Below are positions 30,677 to 39,656 of a DNA stretch of 64,000 nt, in pieces. Under the pieces are notes generated by a model, which saw only the letters and a list, made by a program, of their open reading frames with translations, ran no database searches and was not told the origin of the DNA. Source of the stretch: Acidobacteriota bacterium. Its GTDB lineage: Bacteria; Pseudomonadota; Alphaproteobacteria; Caulobacterales; Hyphomonadaceae. Position numbers and translations under genes: made by a program. How positions within the stretch are numbered: the first letter of the stretch is position 1; every line of letters starts with the position of its first letter. Where the stretch lies: NCBI GenBank assembly GCA_016712445.1, contig JADJRB010000001.1, positions 2,108,001 to 2,172,000 on the forward strand, written 5' to 3'.

Positions 30677-33439
30677 ATGCGCATTCGATCGATCGCAGGA
30701 GCGGTGGCGCTCGGGCTGCTGGCAGCCTGTTCGCAAGGCAGCGACATCGCGTCGCCGGGTTCGTCGTCGGGCGGCACGCCGCCGACGGGCGGCGGCGGCG
30801 GTGGCGGTGGCGGCGGTGGCACGGCAACCTGCCCGACGGGTTTCACGGCCGGCACGCCCATTGGCACCTTCACGACCTGCAACATCTCGGGCGTCATCCT
30901 CACCAACACTACGCTGCGCGCCACTGCTGGCGTCGTCTACCGCCTGAACGGCCGCGTGGATGTCGGCGTCGATGTCGGCGCTGACGGTGCGAAGGCCGGC
31001 GCGGCACCCGCGGTGCTCACCATCGAGCCGGGCGTCACCCTGATCGGTGCAACGGGCGCTGACCACCTGGTCGTCAACCGCGGCTCGCGCCTCGAAGCGG
31101 CCGGCACCGCCGCCGCCCCGATCATCTTCACCAGCGCCGCGGACCTGACGCGCCGCACTGATGCGGACCCCGCCAACGACACCGGCGGCGACGCCATCGG
31201 GGAGTGGGGCGGTATCGTCATCCTCGGCCGCGCGCCGATCAACCGCTGCGCCACGGCTGTCACGCCGGGCTCGGCCCAGTGCGAAAACGCCATCGAAGGC
31301 GTCACCAACCCGGACGCCATCTACGGCGGCGCTCAGTCTGCGGACAATTCAGGCACGCTGCGCTATGTGCAGGTCCGCTTCGCCGGCTTCCCGCTGGCCA
31401 CCGGTAACGAACTGAACGGCATCAGCTTCGGCGGTGTCGGTTCGGGTACCACTGTCGATTTTGTGCAGGTCCACAACAACTCCGATGACGGCATCGAGAT
31501 GTTCGGCGGCACCGCCAACCTGCGCCACGTTGTCCTCACCGGCAACGACGACGACTCCTTCGACACCGACAACGGCTGGAACGGCAACGTGCAGTTCCTG
31601 CTCGTCCAGCAGCGTGCTGCGGGCGGCGACAACATCTTCGAAGCGTCCAGCGTTGCGCCGGGCACCACGCCGCTGTCCAACGGCAAGATCGCCAACTTCA
31701 CGGTCGTCGGCAGCCGCACCAACGCGTTCCGCCTGAACACCGGCACCGTGGGCCGCTACATGAACGGCGTCGTGAACTACGGCGCACAGTGCATGCGCTG
31801 GGAAGCTACCGCCGGTGATGGCGTGGCCGGCTTCTCCGCCGCAGGCGACCCGAACTTCAACTCCGTCCTGTTCGACTGTGACCTCGGCCTCGCCACTGCC
31901 AACTCGGACGCTACCGCGCCCGCCGCAGCCGTCGCCGCCGACGCCAACAACGTCCAGGGTGCAGACTCTCTGTCGGCGAACTACTTCCCGGGCCCGAACG
32001 AACTCGCGATCACGCCGTTCAATGCGACTGCGATCTCGCCCTTCTTCACCTCGGCGCCTTACGTCGGCGCGTTCTCGTCGACCGAGACGCCGACCTCCAA
32101 CTGGGCTTCGGGCTGGACGTTCAACGTGTTCCCGGCCGCGACTTGCCCGGCCGGAACAACTGACACGAGCTCAACCCTTGCTGGTCAGAAAGTCTGCCGC
32201 CTCTCTGGCAACCTGACGGCCAATACGCGCCTGACCACCGGTGTGCTCTATGAGATCGACAACCGCGTGAACGTCGGCGCCGACGTCGGCGCTGACGGCA
32301 ACCTCGCCGGCGGCAACCCGGTCACGCTGACCATCGAAGCCGGTGTCACGCTGTTCGGCGACGAAGGCACCGACCACATGGTCGTCAACCGCGGCTCGCG
32401 CATCATCGCCAACGGCACTGTCACCGCTCCGATCGTGTTCACCTCGGAGAACGACGTTGCCAACACCCAGCCCGATCCGGATAACGCCATCGGCGAGTGG
32501 GGCGGCCTGGTAATCCTCGGCCGTGCCCCGATCAACCGCTGCGCCAACGCAGCCGTCACGCCCGGCACCGTCGACTGCGTCAACGCCATCGAAGGCGTGA
32601 CCAACCCGGACGCCATCTATGGCGGCGCCCTTGCCGGCGACTCGAGCGGCTCGCTTCGCTACGTGCAGGTCAAGTATTCCGGCTTCCCGCTGTCGACCGG
32701 CAACGAACTGAACGGCATCAGCTTCGGCGGCGTCGGCTCCGGCACCACGGTTGACTATGTCCAGGTCCACAACAGCTCGGACGACGGCATCGAGATGTTC
32801 GGTGGCACCGTTGACCTGCGCCATGTGGTTCTGACCGGCAACGATGACGACTCGTTCGATACGGACAATGGCTGGAACGGCAACGTCCAGTACATGATCA
32901 TCACCCAGCGCACGGCGGGCGGTGACAACGGCTTCGAAGCCTCCAGTGTCGCGCCTTCGACCACGCCGCTGTCCAACGGCAAGATCTCGAACTTCACCAT
33001 CGTCGGCAACCGCACCAACGCCTTCCGCCTGAACACGGGTACGGTCGGGCGCTACATGAACGGTGTCGTCTCCTACGGCAAAGAGTGCATGCGCTGGGAA
33101 GGCTCCGCCGGCGACGGCGTGGCCGGCTTCAACGCCGCGAACGACACGAACTTCAACTCGGTCCTGTTCGACTGCACGCTCGGCCTCAACACGGCCAACT
33201 CCGATGCTGCAGCTGCTGCAGACGCGGTGGCAGCCGACACCAACAACACCACAGCGCTCGCTGACACGTTGATCAACCTCTTCATCAACGGCGCCAACGA
33301 GACCGCGCGTCCCGCCTTCAACGCCACGACGATCTCGCCGTTCTTTGAACCGGTCACGCATATCGGCGCCGTCCAGAACGCCCAGGATACCTGGTGGCAG
33401 AACTGGTCGTGCGGCCTCGAAGCCTCTGATCCCTGCTGA
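30677..33439 (+). CDS. surface lipoprotein with two predicted beta-helix modules
   Basis: A 920-residue protein. It opens with a lipoprotein signal (LGLLAAC, Cys near residue 17), a Ser/Gly/Pro linker with eleven consecutive Gly, then two homologous modules of about 435 residues (52-489 and 490-920). Each module has the order CP-G, VDVGADV/VNVGADVGADG, VTL-GVTLFG, H-VVNRGSR, APIIFTS, GEWGG-VILGRAPINRC, IEGVTNPDAIYGG, LRYVQV, ELNGISFGGVGSGTTVD, DDGIEMFGGT, NDDDSFDTDNGWNGNVQ. This repeating turn pattern suggests right-handed beta-helices. Relatives are common beside TonB receptors and are often misannotated as kinases or transporters. Function unknown; export to the cell surface by the adjacent type II system is inferred. 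Confidence 0.82.
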   Translation: MRIRSIAGAVALGLLAACSQGSDIASPGSSSGGTPPTGGGGGGGGGGGTATCPTGFTAGTPIGTFTTCNISGVILTNTTLRATAGVVYRLNGRVDVGVDVGADGAKAGAAPAVLTIEPGVTLIGATGADHLVVNRGSRLEAAGTAAAPIIFTSAADLTRRTDADPANDTGGDAIGEWGGIVILGRAPINRCATAVTPGSAQCENAIEGVTNPDAIYGGAQSADNSGTLRYVQVRFAGFPLATGNELNGISFGGVGSGTTVDFVQVHNNSDDGIEMFGGTANLRHVVLTGNDDDSFDTDNGWNGNVQFLLVQQRAAGGDNIFEASSVAPGTTPLSNGKIANFTVVGSRTNAFRLNTGTVGRYMNGVVNYGAQCMRWEATAGDGVAGFSAAGDPNFNSVLFDCDLGLATANSDATAPAAAVAADANNVQGADSLSANYFPGPNELAITPFNATAISPFFTSAPYVGAFSSTETPTSNWASGWTFNVFPAATCPAGTTDTSSTLAGQKVCRLSGNLTANTRLTTGVLYEIDNRVNVGADVGADGNLAGGNPVTLTIEAGVTLFGDEGTDHMVVNRGSRIIANGTVTAPIVFTSENDVANTQPDPDNAIGEWGGLVILGRAPINRCANAAVTPGTVDCVNAIEGVTNPDAIYGGALAGDSSGSLRYVQVKYSGFPLSTGNELNGISFGGVGSGTTVDYVQVHNSSDDGIEMFGGTVDLRHVVLTGNDDDSFDTDNGWNGNVQYMIITQRTAGGDNGFEASSVAPSTTPLSNGKISNFTIVGNRTNAFRLNTGTVGRYMNGVVSYGKECMRWEGSAGDGVAGFNAANDTNFNSVLFDCTLGLNTANSDAAAAADAVAADTNNTTALADTLINLFINGANETARPAFNATTISPFFEPVTHIGAVQNAQDTWWQNWSCGLEASDPC
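30788..30820 (+). repeat. GGC/GGT triplet tract encoding polyglycine
   Basis: A run of GGC and GGT codons encodes about eleven glycines linking the lipid anchor to the first module. The tract is prone to slippage and could vary in length among strains, changing the reach of the surface domain without altering frame. Confidence 0.7.
30830..33439 (+). repeat. intragenic tandem duplication (two copies of about 1.3 kb)
   Basis: Copy 1 (about 30830-32143) and copy 2 (about 32144-33439) encode the two modules of the lipoprotein. They remain similar at DNA level, for example GAACTGAACGGCATCAGCTT in both near 31408 and 32706. Both modules keep the same motif order, so the duplication is complete. 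Confidence 0.85.
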
Positions 33440-33448
33440 TCGCTCACC

Positions 33449-33482
33449 GCCAGGCGCCTTCCGGGGCGCCTGGCACCTTTTT
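33449..33482 (+). terminator. rho-independent terminator between lipoprotein and receptor genes
   Basis: GCCAGGCGCC (33449-33458) and GGCGCCTGGC (33465-33474) form a 10-bp perfect stem with a six-base loop, followed by ACC and five T. It lies 10 bp after the lipoprotein stop and 68 bp before the receptor start, so it either separates the two genes or attenuates read-through to set a high lipoprotein-to-receptor ratio. Confidence 0.88.
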
Positions 33483-33549
33483 CCGGCCCGATGCTCCGTA
33501 TCCGGACCCGGGCGATTCTTCCGAATTTAGCTCCTCGAGAGGCTCGCTG

Positions 33550-36180
33550 ATGTTCACCTCACGTTTCATGTTCCCGATGCTCCTGACCACGGCGCTCGTG
33601 AGCAGCCCGCTCTCCTTCGCCATCGCGCAGGAAGACCCCGCCACCAACGAAGCGGGCGCCGACGCGGCAACTGCTCCGGCCCCGGATGATGGCGAGCGCA
33701 AGCTCCAGGCCGTCGTCGTGCGCGGCGAGTTCATTCCCGAGCCGCAGCGCCAGACCTCCCAGGTCGCAAGCTTCCTTTCCGCCGAAGACCTCGCGCGCAC
33801 CGGCGACGATAACGCGGCGCTCGCTCTGACGCGCCTGTCAGGCCTCAGCGTCGTGTCCGGCCGCTTCGCGTATGTGCGCGGCCTCGGCGACCGCTATTCG
33901 TCGGCGCGCCTGAACGGCTCGCCGCTGCCGAGCCCGGAGCCGCTGCGCCGTACGGTGCCGCTTGATCTCTTCCCCGCCAGCGTGCTCGACGGCGCGCAGG
34001 TGCAGAAGACCTTCTCGGCTGACTATCCCGGCGAATTCGGCGGCGGCGTGATCGACCTCAAGACGCTGCGAGCCCCGGCCGACACCTTCGCCAACCTGAA
34101 GGCGGGCATCGGCTACAATACCGCCACGACGGCGTCGGAAGGCCTCTTCGTACGCGGCGGCGACCGTGACTGGACCGGCTATGACGACGGCCTGCGCGAC
34201 ATCCCGGGCCCGCTGCAAAGCATCCTGTCGAGCGGTACCCCGCTGAACTCGCTGCCGTCTGACCAGGTGGAACTGATCGGCGAAAGCCTCGTCAACTCGC
34301 CGCTCTCGGTCCTGCAATCAGGCGATCTCGGCCCCGGCTCGGAGTTCCAGATCGATGCCGGCAAGCGCTACAATTTTGACCAGTACGAACTCGGTCTCGT
34401 CGGCGTCGCTGGCTACAACCAGGGTTGGACCACGCGCGACGCCGTTCAGCAGCGCGTGCAAGGCGGCCTGCTCGGTAACGACCAGCGCTCGTTCTCCTCG
34501 ACGCTCGACGTGAACACCAACGCCCTCGGCTCGGCCTCGCTGATCTGGGGTGACCAACTCGTCCAGGCGACCGGCCTCTACGTCCATTCGACCTCGAAGG
34601 ACGCGCAGGTCAATACAGGCTTCGACTTCAACCAGCCGGGCACCGGTCTCGTCTACAACGAGTCCTCGGGCTGGTACGAGCGTGCCTTGACCTTCGGCCA
34701 GCTGCGCGGCGAACACCGCTTCAACGACCTGGAGTTCAACTGGCGCGGCTCGCTCGCCCAGTCGAAGCGCGATGCACCGTATGAGCGTTCGCTGAACCGC
34801 CTGCTCGATGCGCAGGGCGTGCCGCGTTATTCGGTCGCCAACAATTACGGCATCCGCTTCTCTGAACTGCAGGACGACGTGGCCGGTTTCGGCGCCGACG
34901 TGATCTACACCGTCCAGTATGGCGACGGCCAGGAACTGAAGCTCTCGGGCGGCTACGACTACTCCACCACGGACCGGACGTATGACTTCCTCGCCCTTCG
35001 CTTCGCCGGCGGCAACTCGCTGCCCGACGATGTGCAGGTCGCCCGTCCGGACTACCTCTTCTCGCCGGACAATATCGATCCCGCCCGTTTCCAGCTGATC
35101 GAGATCGTCTCGCCGAACGACTCCTACAAGGCCTCGCTCGATGTGTCGGCCTATTACGGCCAGGCGGAGTTTGACGTCACGCCCTACATCCAGCTGACGC
35201 TCGGCGTGCGCCGGGAAGAGGGCGACCAGTACGTCCAGACCTATGACCGTTTCGGCAACCTCGGGGCCGCCGCCGTCAACCTGAACAACGACTACACGCT
35301 GCCGGCTGTGACCGGTACGTGGAACTTCGCGGATGACCTGCAGTTGCGCGCGGCCTATTCGGAAACGATCGCCCGCCCGCAATTCCGCGAACTTGCCTTG
35401 TCGAGCTATTTCGATCCGGAGACGGACCGTGTGTACCGCGGCAACAGCGGCCTCGTGGACAGCCAGCTGAAGAACTATGATGCGCGTCTCGAATACTATT
35501 TCGGCCGCAACCAGTTCATCACGCTCGCCGCCTTCTACAAGGAAATCGAACGCCCGATCGAGGAGGTCCAGTTCTCGACCTCGACCTTCGTGTTCGAGAC
35601 GACCTTCATCAACTCGCCGAAAGCCGAGATCCAGGGCGCCGAGTTCGAGTACCGCACCCGGTTCGCGATGCCTCTGAAAGGCGCCTTCTTCGATGACCGC
35701 GAATGGCTGTTCTCGGTGAACTATACCTTCACCGACTCCGAGGTGAGCGCCGCGCCCGGCGACACGATCTTCGATCCGATCTCGCGCAGCGTACGAGATG
35801 CATCGGTGTTCGCCATCGACGGCTCTCAGCTGCAGGGCACGCCGGAAAACATCGCCAACGTTCAGTTTGGATGGGAAAGCAGCAACGACCAGCTGACGCT
35901 CCTCCTCGGCTGGGTCGACGAGCGCATCCTGCAGCGCGGCCTGCGCCAGCCGGGCGCCGACCTGCCGGACGTGATCGAGGATCCGGGCGTCCAGCTCGAC
36001 CTCGTCTACAAGCGCGATCTTTCCCTGTTGGGCCGCGACCTGACGCTCAGCCTTGCAGGCCGCAACCTGCTCGACGAAGCGCACCGCGAATACCAGAACG
36101 ATGCGATCCTCGGCGAAACCGAGTTCAACACCTATGACCGCGGCGTCAGCCTGTCGGCCAGTGTCACCGCCCGGTTCTAG
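33550..36180 (+). CDS. TonB-dependent outer-membrane receptor
   Basis: An 876-residue receptor with signal peptide (to about residue 26, ...SPLSFAIA). The plug domain covers about residues 70-190 (QTSQVASFLSAEDLARTGD, VRGLGDRYSSARLNG, GEFGGGVIDLKT). A 22-strand barrel follows, ending SLSASVTARF with the C-terminal Phe needed for assembly. Energised by TonB-ExbBD, it imports an unknown ligand. It is the partner of the preceding beta-helix lipoprotein by position and by analogy to similar pairs. GAGAGG lies before the ATG. A hairpin at 36204-36234 follows the stop codon. Confidence 0.93.
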   Translation: MFTSRFMFPMLLTTALVSSPLSFAIAQEDPATNEAGADAATAPAPDDGERKLQAVVVRGEFIPEPQRQTSQVASFLSAEDLARTGDDNAALALTRLSGLSVVSGRFAYVRGLGDRYSSARLNGSPLPSPEPLRRTVPLDLFPASVLDGAQVQKTFSADYPGEFGGGVIDLKTLRAPADTFANLKAGIGYNTATTASEGLFVRGGDRDWTGYDDGLRDIPGPLQSILSSGTPLNSLPSDQVELIGESLVNSPLSVLQSGDLGPGSEFQIDAGKRYNFDQYELGLVGVAGYNQGWTTRDAVQQRVQGGLLGNDQRSFSSTLDVNTNALGSASLIWGDQLVQATGLYVHSTSKDAQVNTGFDFNQPGTGLVYNESSGWYERALTFGQLRGEHRFNDLEFNWRGSLAQSKRDAPYERSLNRLLDAQGVPRYSVANNYGIRFSELQDDVAGFGADVIYTVQYGDGQELKLSGGYDYSTTDRTYDFLALRFAGGNSLPDDVQVARPDYLFSPDNIDPARFQLIEIVSPNDSYKASLDVSAYYGQAEFDVTPYIQLTLGVRREEGDQYVQTYDRFGNLGAAAVNLNNDYTLPAVTGTWNFADDLQLRAAYSETIARPQFRELALSSYFDPETDRVYRGNSGLVDSQLKNYDARLEYYFGRNQFITLAAFYKEIERPIEEVQFSTSTFVFETTFINSPKAEIQGAEFEYRTRFAMPLKGAFFDDREWLFSVNYTFTDSEVSAAPGDTIFDPISRSVRDASVFAIDGSQLQGTPENIANVQFGWESSNDQLTLLLGWVDERILQRGLRQPGADLPDVIEDPGVQLDLVYKRDLSLLGRDLTLSLAGRNLLDEAHREYQNDAILGETEFNTYDRGVSLSASVTARF

Positions 36181-36203
36181 TCCGGCGGCGAGGTAGATTG
36201 CGC

Positions 36204-36234
36204 AGGGCCGGCGGGCGTGATGTCCGCCGGCCCT
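36204..36234 (+). terminator. strong stem-loop after the TonB receptor gene
   Basis: AGGGCCGGCGG (36204-36214) and CCGCCGGCCCT (36224-36234) are an 11-bp perfect stem with a nine-base loop, followed by GTTG rather than a full U-run. It probably ends the receptor transcript and separates it from the secretion operon. Confidence 0.7.
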
Positions 36235-36366
36235 GTTGCATGTCCGGTTGCAAAAAAGACACGCGCCAGCGCTGCTACGCGCCTGTCACATAAACTTAGA
36301 ATATCCGACACCAAACCATCAAGCATCTCCCATAAAGACATTGTGTCTGAGCGAGGGGCAGCGACG

Positions 36367-36711
36367 GTGGAACAGTCCAGATGGCTGTACGACCTGGAAG
36401 TGCGGGTCATCGAGCTCGAAGAGCGCACAAGCCGCCTGCTGGCGGCGGTGAAGGTCAGGAATGAAGTCGAAGGTCGTTTTGTCGATGCCGGTCTTCCCGA
36501 AGAAGTCTTCGTGCAGATCCGGTCGGGCGGCAATCCGGTCAGGGTGGTCCGCAAGTTCCGCAAGATCACTCAGAAGCAATTGTCGCAAAGTTGCGGGCTG
36601 GCGGAGACGCACATTTCCGCAATCGAGACCGGCAAGGGGTTTGGCCTGAGGACGGCGCTGAAACTGGCCGCCGCGCTGCAGGTGCCTGCAGGTTTGATCG
36701 TGGCGGATTGA
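36367..36711 (+). CDS. small HTH (XRE-type) DNA-binding protein
   Basis: A 114-residue protein. An N-terminal helical part (VEQSRWLYDLEVRVIELEERTSRLLAAVK) looks like a short coiled coil for dimerisation; a C-terminal helix-turn-helix follows (RKFRKITQKQLSQSCGLAETHISAIETGKGFGLRTALKLAAAL). The start is uncertain. GTG at 36367 with GAGGGG upstream is preferred; GTG at 36343 and codons further up to 36217 are possible, but the latter lie inside the receptor terminator hairpin. A small palindrome AGACA-TTG-TGTCT (36336-36348) just upstream may be its own operator. It sits between the TonB receptor and gspC, so it may control the secretion genes. Confidence 0.75.
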   Translation: MEQSRWLYDLEVRVIELEERTSRLLAAVKVRNEVEGRFVDAGLPEEVFVQIRSGGNPVRVVRKFRKITQKQLSQSCGLAETHISAIETGKGFGLRTALKLAAALQVPAGLIVAD

Positions 36712-36780
36712 AGGTGAGGGCGCGCAACAGGACGTGCCCCGGTTTGGAAGCTGCAGGGTGCAGCAGGTGGGAAGGTGGTC

Positions 36781-37713
36781 ATGCCGAGAAACGGCATCCT
36801 TGCAGGCGAGCGATCGTCCGGACACGAACGTCCGGAGCCGAGCGTGGCTGACGCGTCGACCGCGCGGCGTGAACCGCTCGACGTGCTGCGCAGCCTCGCC
36901 GGCTTCCGGCCGGGACCGGAATTGAAGATCGCCCGCCGTCTGCTCGAGGGCGGCCTGCTCGTCGCACTCGCCTGGACTGCAGGTCGCACTGTGTGGCTTG
37001 TCGCGGATCCCGCCGGGTCGGTCGCACCAGTGCGCACCGCTTCGCTTCAATCCGAACCAAACGGCGCATCCGCGCTGCCCCCGGCCGACCTGGCCATTCT
37101 CGAACGCGCCGCCCTGTTCGGTGAGCAGTTCGACAACGCCTCCCTCGCCGACGTGCCCGAGACCCAGCTCAACCTGCGCCTCGCCGGTCTGCGCAGCGCC
37201 GAAGACGGCTCCGGCATGGCGATCATCTCCGTATCCGGCGCTCCGGCTAAACTGTTCCGTCCCGGCGATGCGCTGGTCGATGGTGTCCAGCTCGAAAGCA
37301 TCCACGCCGCCTATGTCGTCCTGCGCAAGCGCGACGGCCTCGAGACCCTCTCCTTCCGGGGTGAACCCGGCCACAGCCAGTCGGCGGCGAGTGAGGCGGC
37401 GATGCCCGCCACAAACGGGGCCCGCCTTGTCTCAGCCGCCGACCTGTCGGCGCTCACGCTGGAGCCATTCCTTCAGGGCGGCGCGCTCACCGGCTACCGC
37501 GTCGCCGCGGCCAATGACAGCGGCGTCCTTGCCCGGCTCGGGCTCGACCAGGGCGACGTGCTGCTGACAGCCGGCGGCCAGTCGCTCGCCCAGATCAATC
37601 CCGCCGAACTCCGCACGCGGCTGACCTCCGGCGCGTCCGTGCAGGTTGGCCTCCAGCGCGGCGGCCGGAATCTTGTCCAGACATTCCAGACCCAGGAAAT
37701 CCCCACCCAATGA
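36781..37713 (+). CDS. gspC: type II secretion inner-membrane protein GspC
   Basis: A 310-residue protein. A cytoplasmic N-terminus (about 50 residues) precedes one membrane helix (LLEGGLLVALAWTAGRTVWLV, about 56-76). The periplasmic HR domain follows (ILERAALFGEQ, LNLRLAGLRSAEDGSGMAIISVSGAPAKLFRPGDAL), which contacts secretin GspD. A C-terminal PDZ domain ends it (GYRVAAANDSGVLARLGLDQGDVLLTAGGQSLAQ). This is the full GspC layout. GGGAAGG lies just before the ATG at 36781; a GTG two codons earlier is less likely. The 3' end overlaps gspD by 4 bp, opening a chain of coupled genes. Confidence 0.88.
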   Translation: MPRNGILAGERSSGHERPEPSVADASTARREPLDVLRSLAGFRPGPELKIARRLLEGGLLVALAWTAGRTVWLVADPAGSVAPVRTASLQSEPNGASALPPADLAILERAALFGEQFDNASLADVPETQLNLRLAGLRSAEDGSGMAIISVSGAPAKLFRPGDALVDGVQLESIHAAYVVLRKRDGLETLSFRGEPGHSQSAASEAAMPATNGARLVSAADLSALTLEPFLQGGALTGYRVAAANDSGVLARLGLDQGDVLLTAGGQSLAQINPAELRTRLTSGASVQVGLQRGGRNLVQTFQTQEIPTQ

Positions 37714-39656
37714 GCTTCGCCAGGACTTTCCTCGCCGCCGGCGTGATCGCCTCCGTCGCCGCGCCGGCCTGCGCCGAAGGCGCGGCGTCGCATGTGATGA
37801 ACTTCGACGATGTCGAACTCAACACCGTGATCGCCGACGTGTCGTCGGTCACCGGTTACACCTTCATTGTCCATCCCGACGCGCGCACCAAGCGCATCAC
37901 GCTGATGTCGGCCGCGCCGCTGACGCGCGACCAGGTGTTCGACGTCTTCCTCTCCTCGCTGCGCGTGCAGGGCTTCACGGCGGTGCCGGCCGGCGCCTCG
38001 ACCTATCGCATCGTGCCGGAAGAGAGCGCCATCGGGGACGCGGGCCTGCGCGCTTATTCCGCCAACGGATTTGTCACGGAAGTCATCCCGCTTGCCTATG
38101 CCGACACCAACGAGGCCGCGCGCCTCGTCAAGACCGTCACCGACGCGCAGGGGCAGGTAGTCGCCAACCCGCAGTCGCGCACGATCGTGGTCGTCGACTA
38201 TGCGTCAAACATGAAGCGCGTGCGCGAGCTCGTCGCCAAGATCGACCGCGATCCCTCCGTCGTCGAGACGATTGCGCTGCGCAATGTGCCCGCGCGCGAG
38301 ATGGCGCAGATCCTCGTCTCGCTTGCGGGCGGCCCGAGCAATGACGGCACGCCGTCTGCCTTCCGCGCGGTCGCCTCTGACTCCGGCAATTCGGTCGTCC
38401 TCTACGGCACCCCCGCTGCCGTCTCCCGCGCCCGCGAAGTCTGCGCCCAGCTGGACCAGACCGACCGTCAGGACACCTCCTTGAAGGTCGTCGTCCTCAA
38501 CAATTCCGACGCCGAAGATCTCGTGCCGATCCTGCAGCAGATGGCTGATGCGATGGATGCCCGCCGCGGTTTCGGCGCCGCGACCGGCGACGTGCCGCTC
38601 ACTACGATTGCCCAGCACAAGCCGACCAACTCCATCGTCATGAGCGCACCGCCGGAAACGCTCGCCGCCCTCGAACGCGTCATCGCCGATCTCGACCGCC
38701 GCCGCGCGCAGGTTCTTGTGGAGGCTATCATCGTCGAGATGTCGGACGACACCGCCCGCGAACTCGGCCTGCAATTCCTGCTCTCCGGCACCGGCGACTC
38801 GACGATCCCGTTCATGTCGACGAACTTCTCGCGCTCGGCGCCGAACCTGCTCGCACTGGCGGGCGCGCTCGTGAAAGACAATCCGCTCGGCGGCAGCACC
38901 TCGACAACCGGCGGCAACCTCTTCACCCAAGCGGCGATCTCCTCGCTGCTCGGTCTCGAAGGCCTCACCATCGGGGCAGGCGGGCAGGACGGCAATGCCC
39001 TTTTCGGCGCGGTGCTCAATGCGGTGGAGCGCGACGGCGCCTCCCGTGTCCTGTCGAAGCCGTTCAACATGACGCTCGACCACGGCAAGTCCTCTCTGCT
39101 CGTCGGCCAGGAAGTCCCGATCGCCACGGGCGAAGTCCTCGGCGACAGCAACTCCAATCCGTTCCGCACGGTTGACCGCAAGAAGATCGGCATCGGCCTG
39201 GAAGTCACGCCGAAGATCGCCAATGACGGCACCATCCGGCTCGATATCCGTCAGGAGGTCTCGAACATCGCTGGCTCCGTCGGCGTCGCCACGACAGACC
39301 TCGTCTTCAATACACGCGAGATCGAAACCAGCGTGATCGCCGATGACGGCGAGATCATCGTCCTCGGCGGCCTCACCGAGCAACAGGAAGACCGCATCAG
39401 CGACAAGGTCCCGGTGCTCGGCGACATCCCCGTCGCCGGCCGCCTGTTCCGCTCCGAAGGCAAGGCGATGACGCGCACCAACCTGATGGTGTTCCTGCGG
39501 CCAACCATAGTGCGCGACCAGGCCGGCGCTGACGAAGTCACGCGCCGCTCCTACCGCTACATCCGCGCCGAGGAACTCTGGGACGGCGCGGCCGATGCTG
39601 CCAACTCGCTCGACACTTTCATGACGCAAGTTCTCGGAAGCCCGCCGCCCCAATGA
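37710..39656 (+). CDS. gspD: type II secretion secretin GspD
   Basis: A 648-residue outer-membrane secretin. After a signal peptide (cut near ...APACA) come the N0 domain (MNFDDVELNTVIADVSSVTGYTFIV), repeated N1-N3 KH-like domains (for example VIPLAYADTNEAARLV, IALRNVPAREMAQILVSL, VVVLNNSDAEDLVPILQQM) and the secretin core with VEAIIVEMSDD, the gate region, VGQEVPI and VPVLGDIPVAGRLF near the C-terminus. Multimers of about 15 subunits form the exit channel. The C-terminal tail (ADAANSLDTFMTQVLGSPPPQ) could be the S-domain contacted by a pilotin. Overlaps gspC and gspE by 4 bp each. Confidence 0.95.
   Translation: MSFARTFLAAGVIASVAAPACAEGAASHVMNFDDVELNTVIADVSSVTGYTFIVHPDARTKRITLMSAAPLTRDQVFDVFLSSLRVQGFTAVPAGASTYRIVPEESAIGDAGLRAYSANGFVTEVIPLAYADTNEAARLVKTVTDAQGQVVANPQSRTIVVVDYASNMKRVRELVAKIDRDPSVVETIALRNVPAREMAQILVSLAGGPSNDGTPSAFRAVASDSGNSVVLYGTPAAVSRAREVCAQLDQTDRQDTSLKVVVLNNSDAEDLVPILQQMADAMDARRGFGAATGDVPLTTIAQHKPTNSIVMSAPPETLAALERVIADLDRRRAQVLVEAIIVEMSDDTARELGLQFLLSGTGDSTIPFMSTNFSRSAPNLLALAGALVKDNPLGGSTSTTGGNLFTQAAISSLLGLEGLTIGAGGQDGNALFGAVLNAVERDGASRVLSKPFNMTLDHGKSSLLVGQEVPIATGEVLGDSNSNPFRTVDRKKIGIGLEVTPKIANDGTIRLDIRQEVSNIAGSVGVATTDLVFNTREIETSVIADDGEIIVLGGLTEQQEDRISDKVPVLGDIPVAGRLFRSEGKAMTRTNLMVFLRPTIVRDQAGADEVTRRSYRYIRAEELWDGAADAANSLDTFMTQVLGSPPPQ

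Noticed and set aside
30788..30820. possible CRISPR-like or satellite repeat
   Set aside because: It is a polyglycine codon run inside the lipoprotein gene, without spacers.
34318..36084. 588-codon open frame on the minus strand
   Set aside because: It is antisense to the TonB receptor and is another high-GC mirror frame.
36283..36302. possible Pho box (CTGTCACATAAACTTAG)
   Set aside because: The first half-site fits PhoB consensus, but the 11-bp repeat is not followed by a second half-site. The similar element at 30580 also lacks one.
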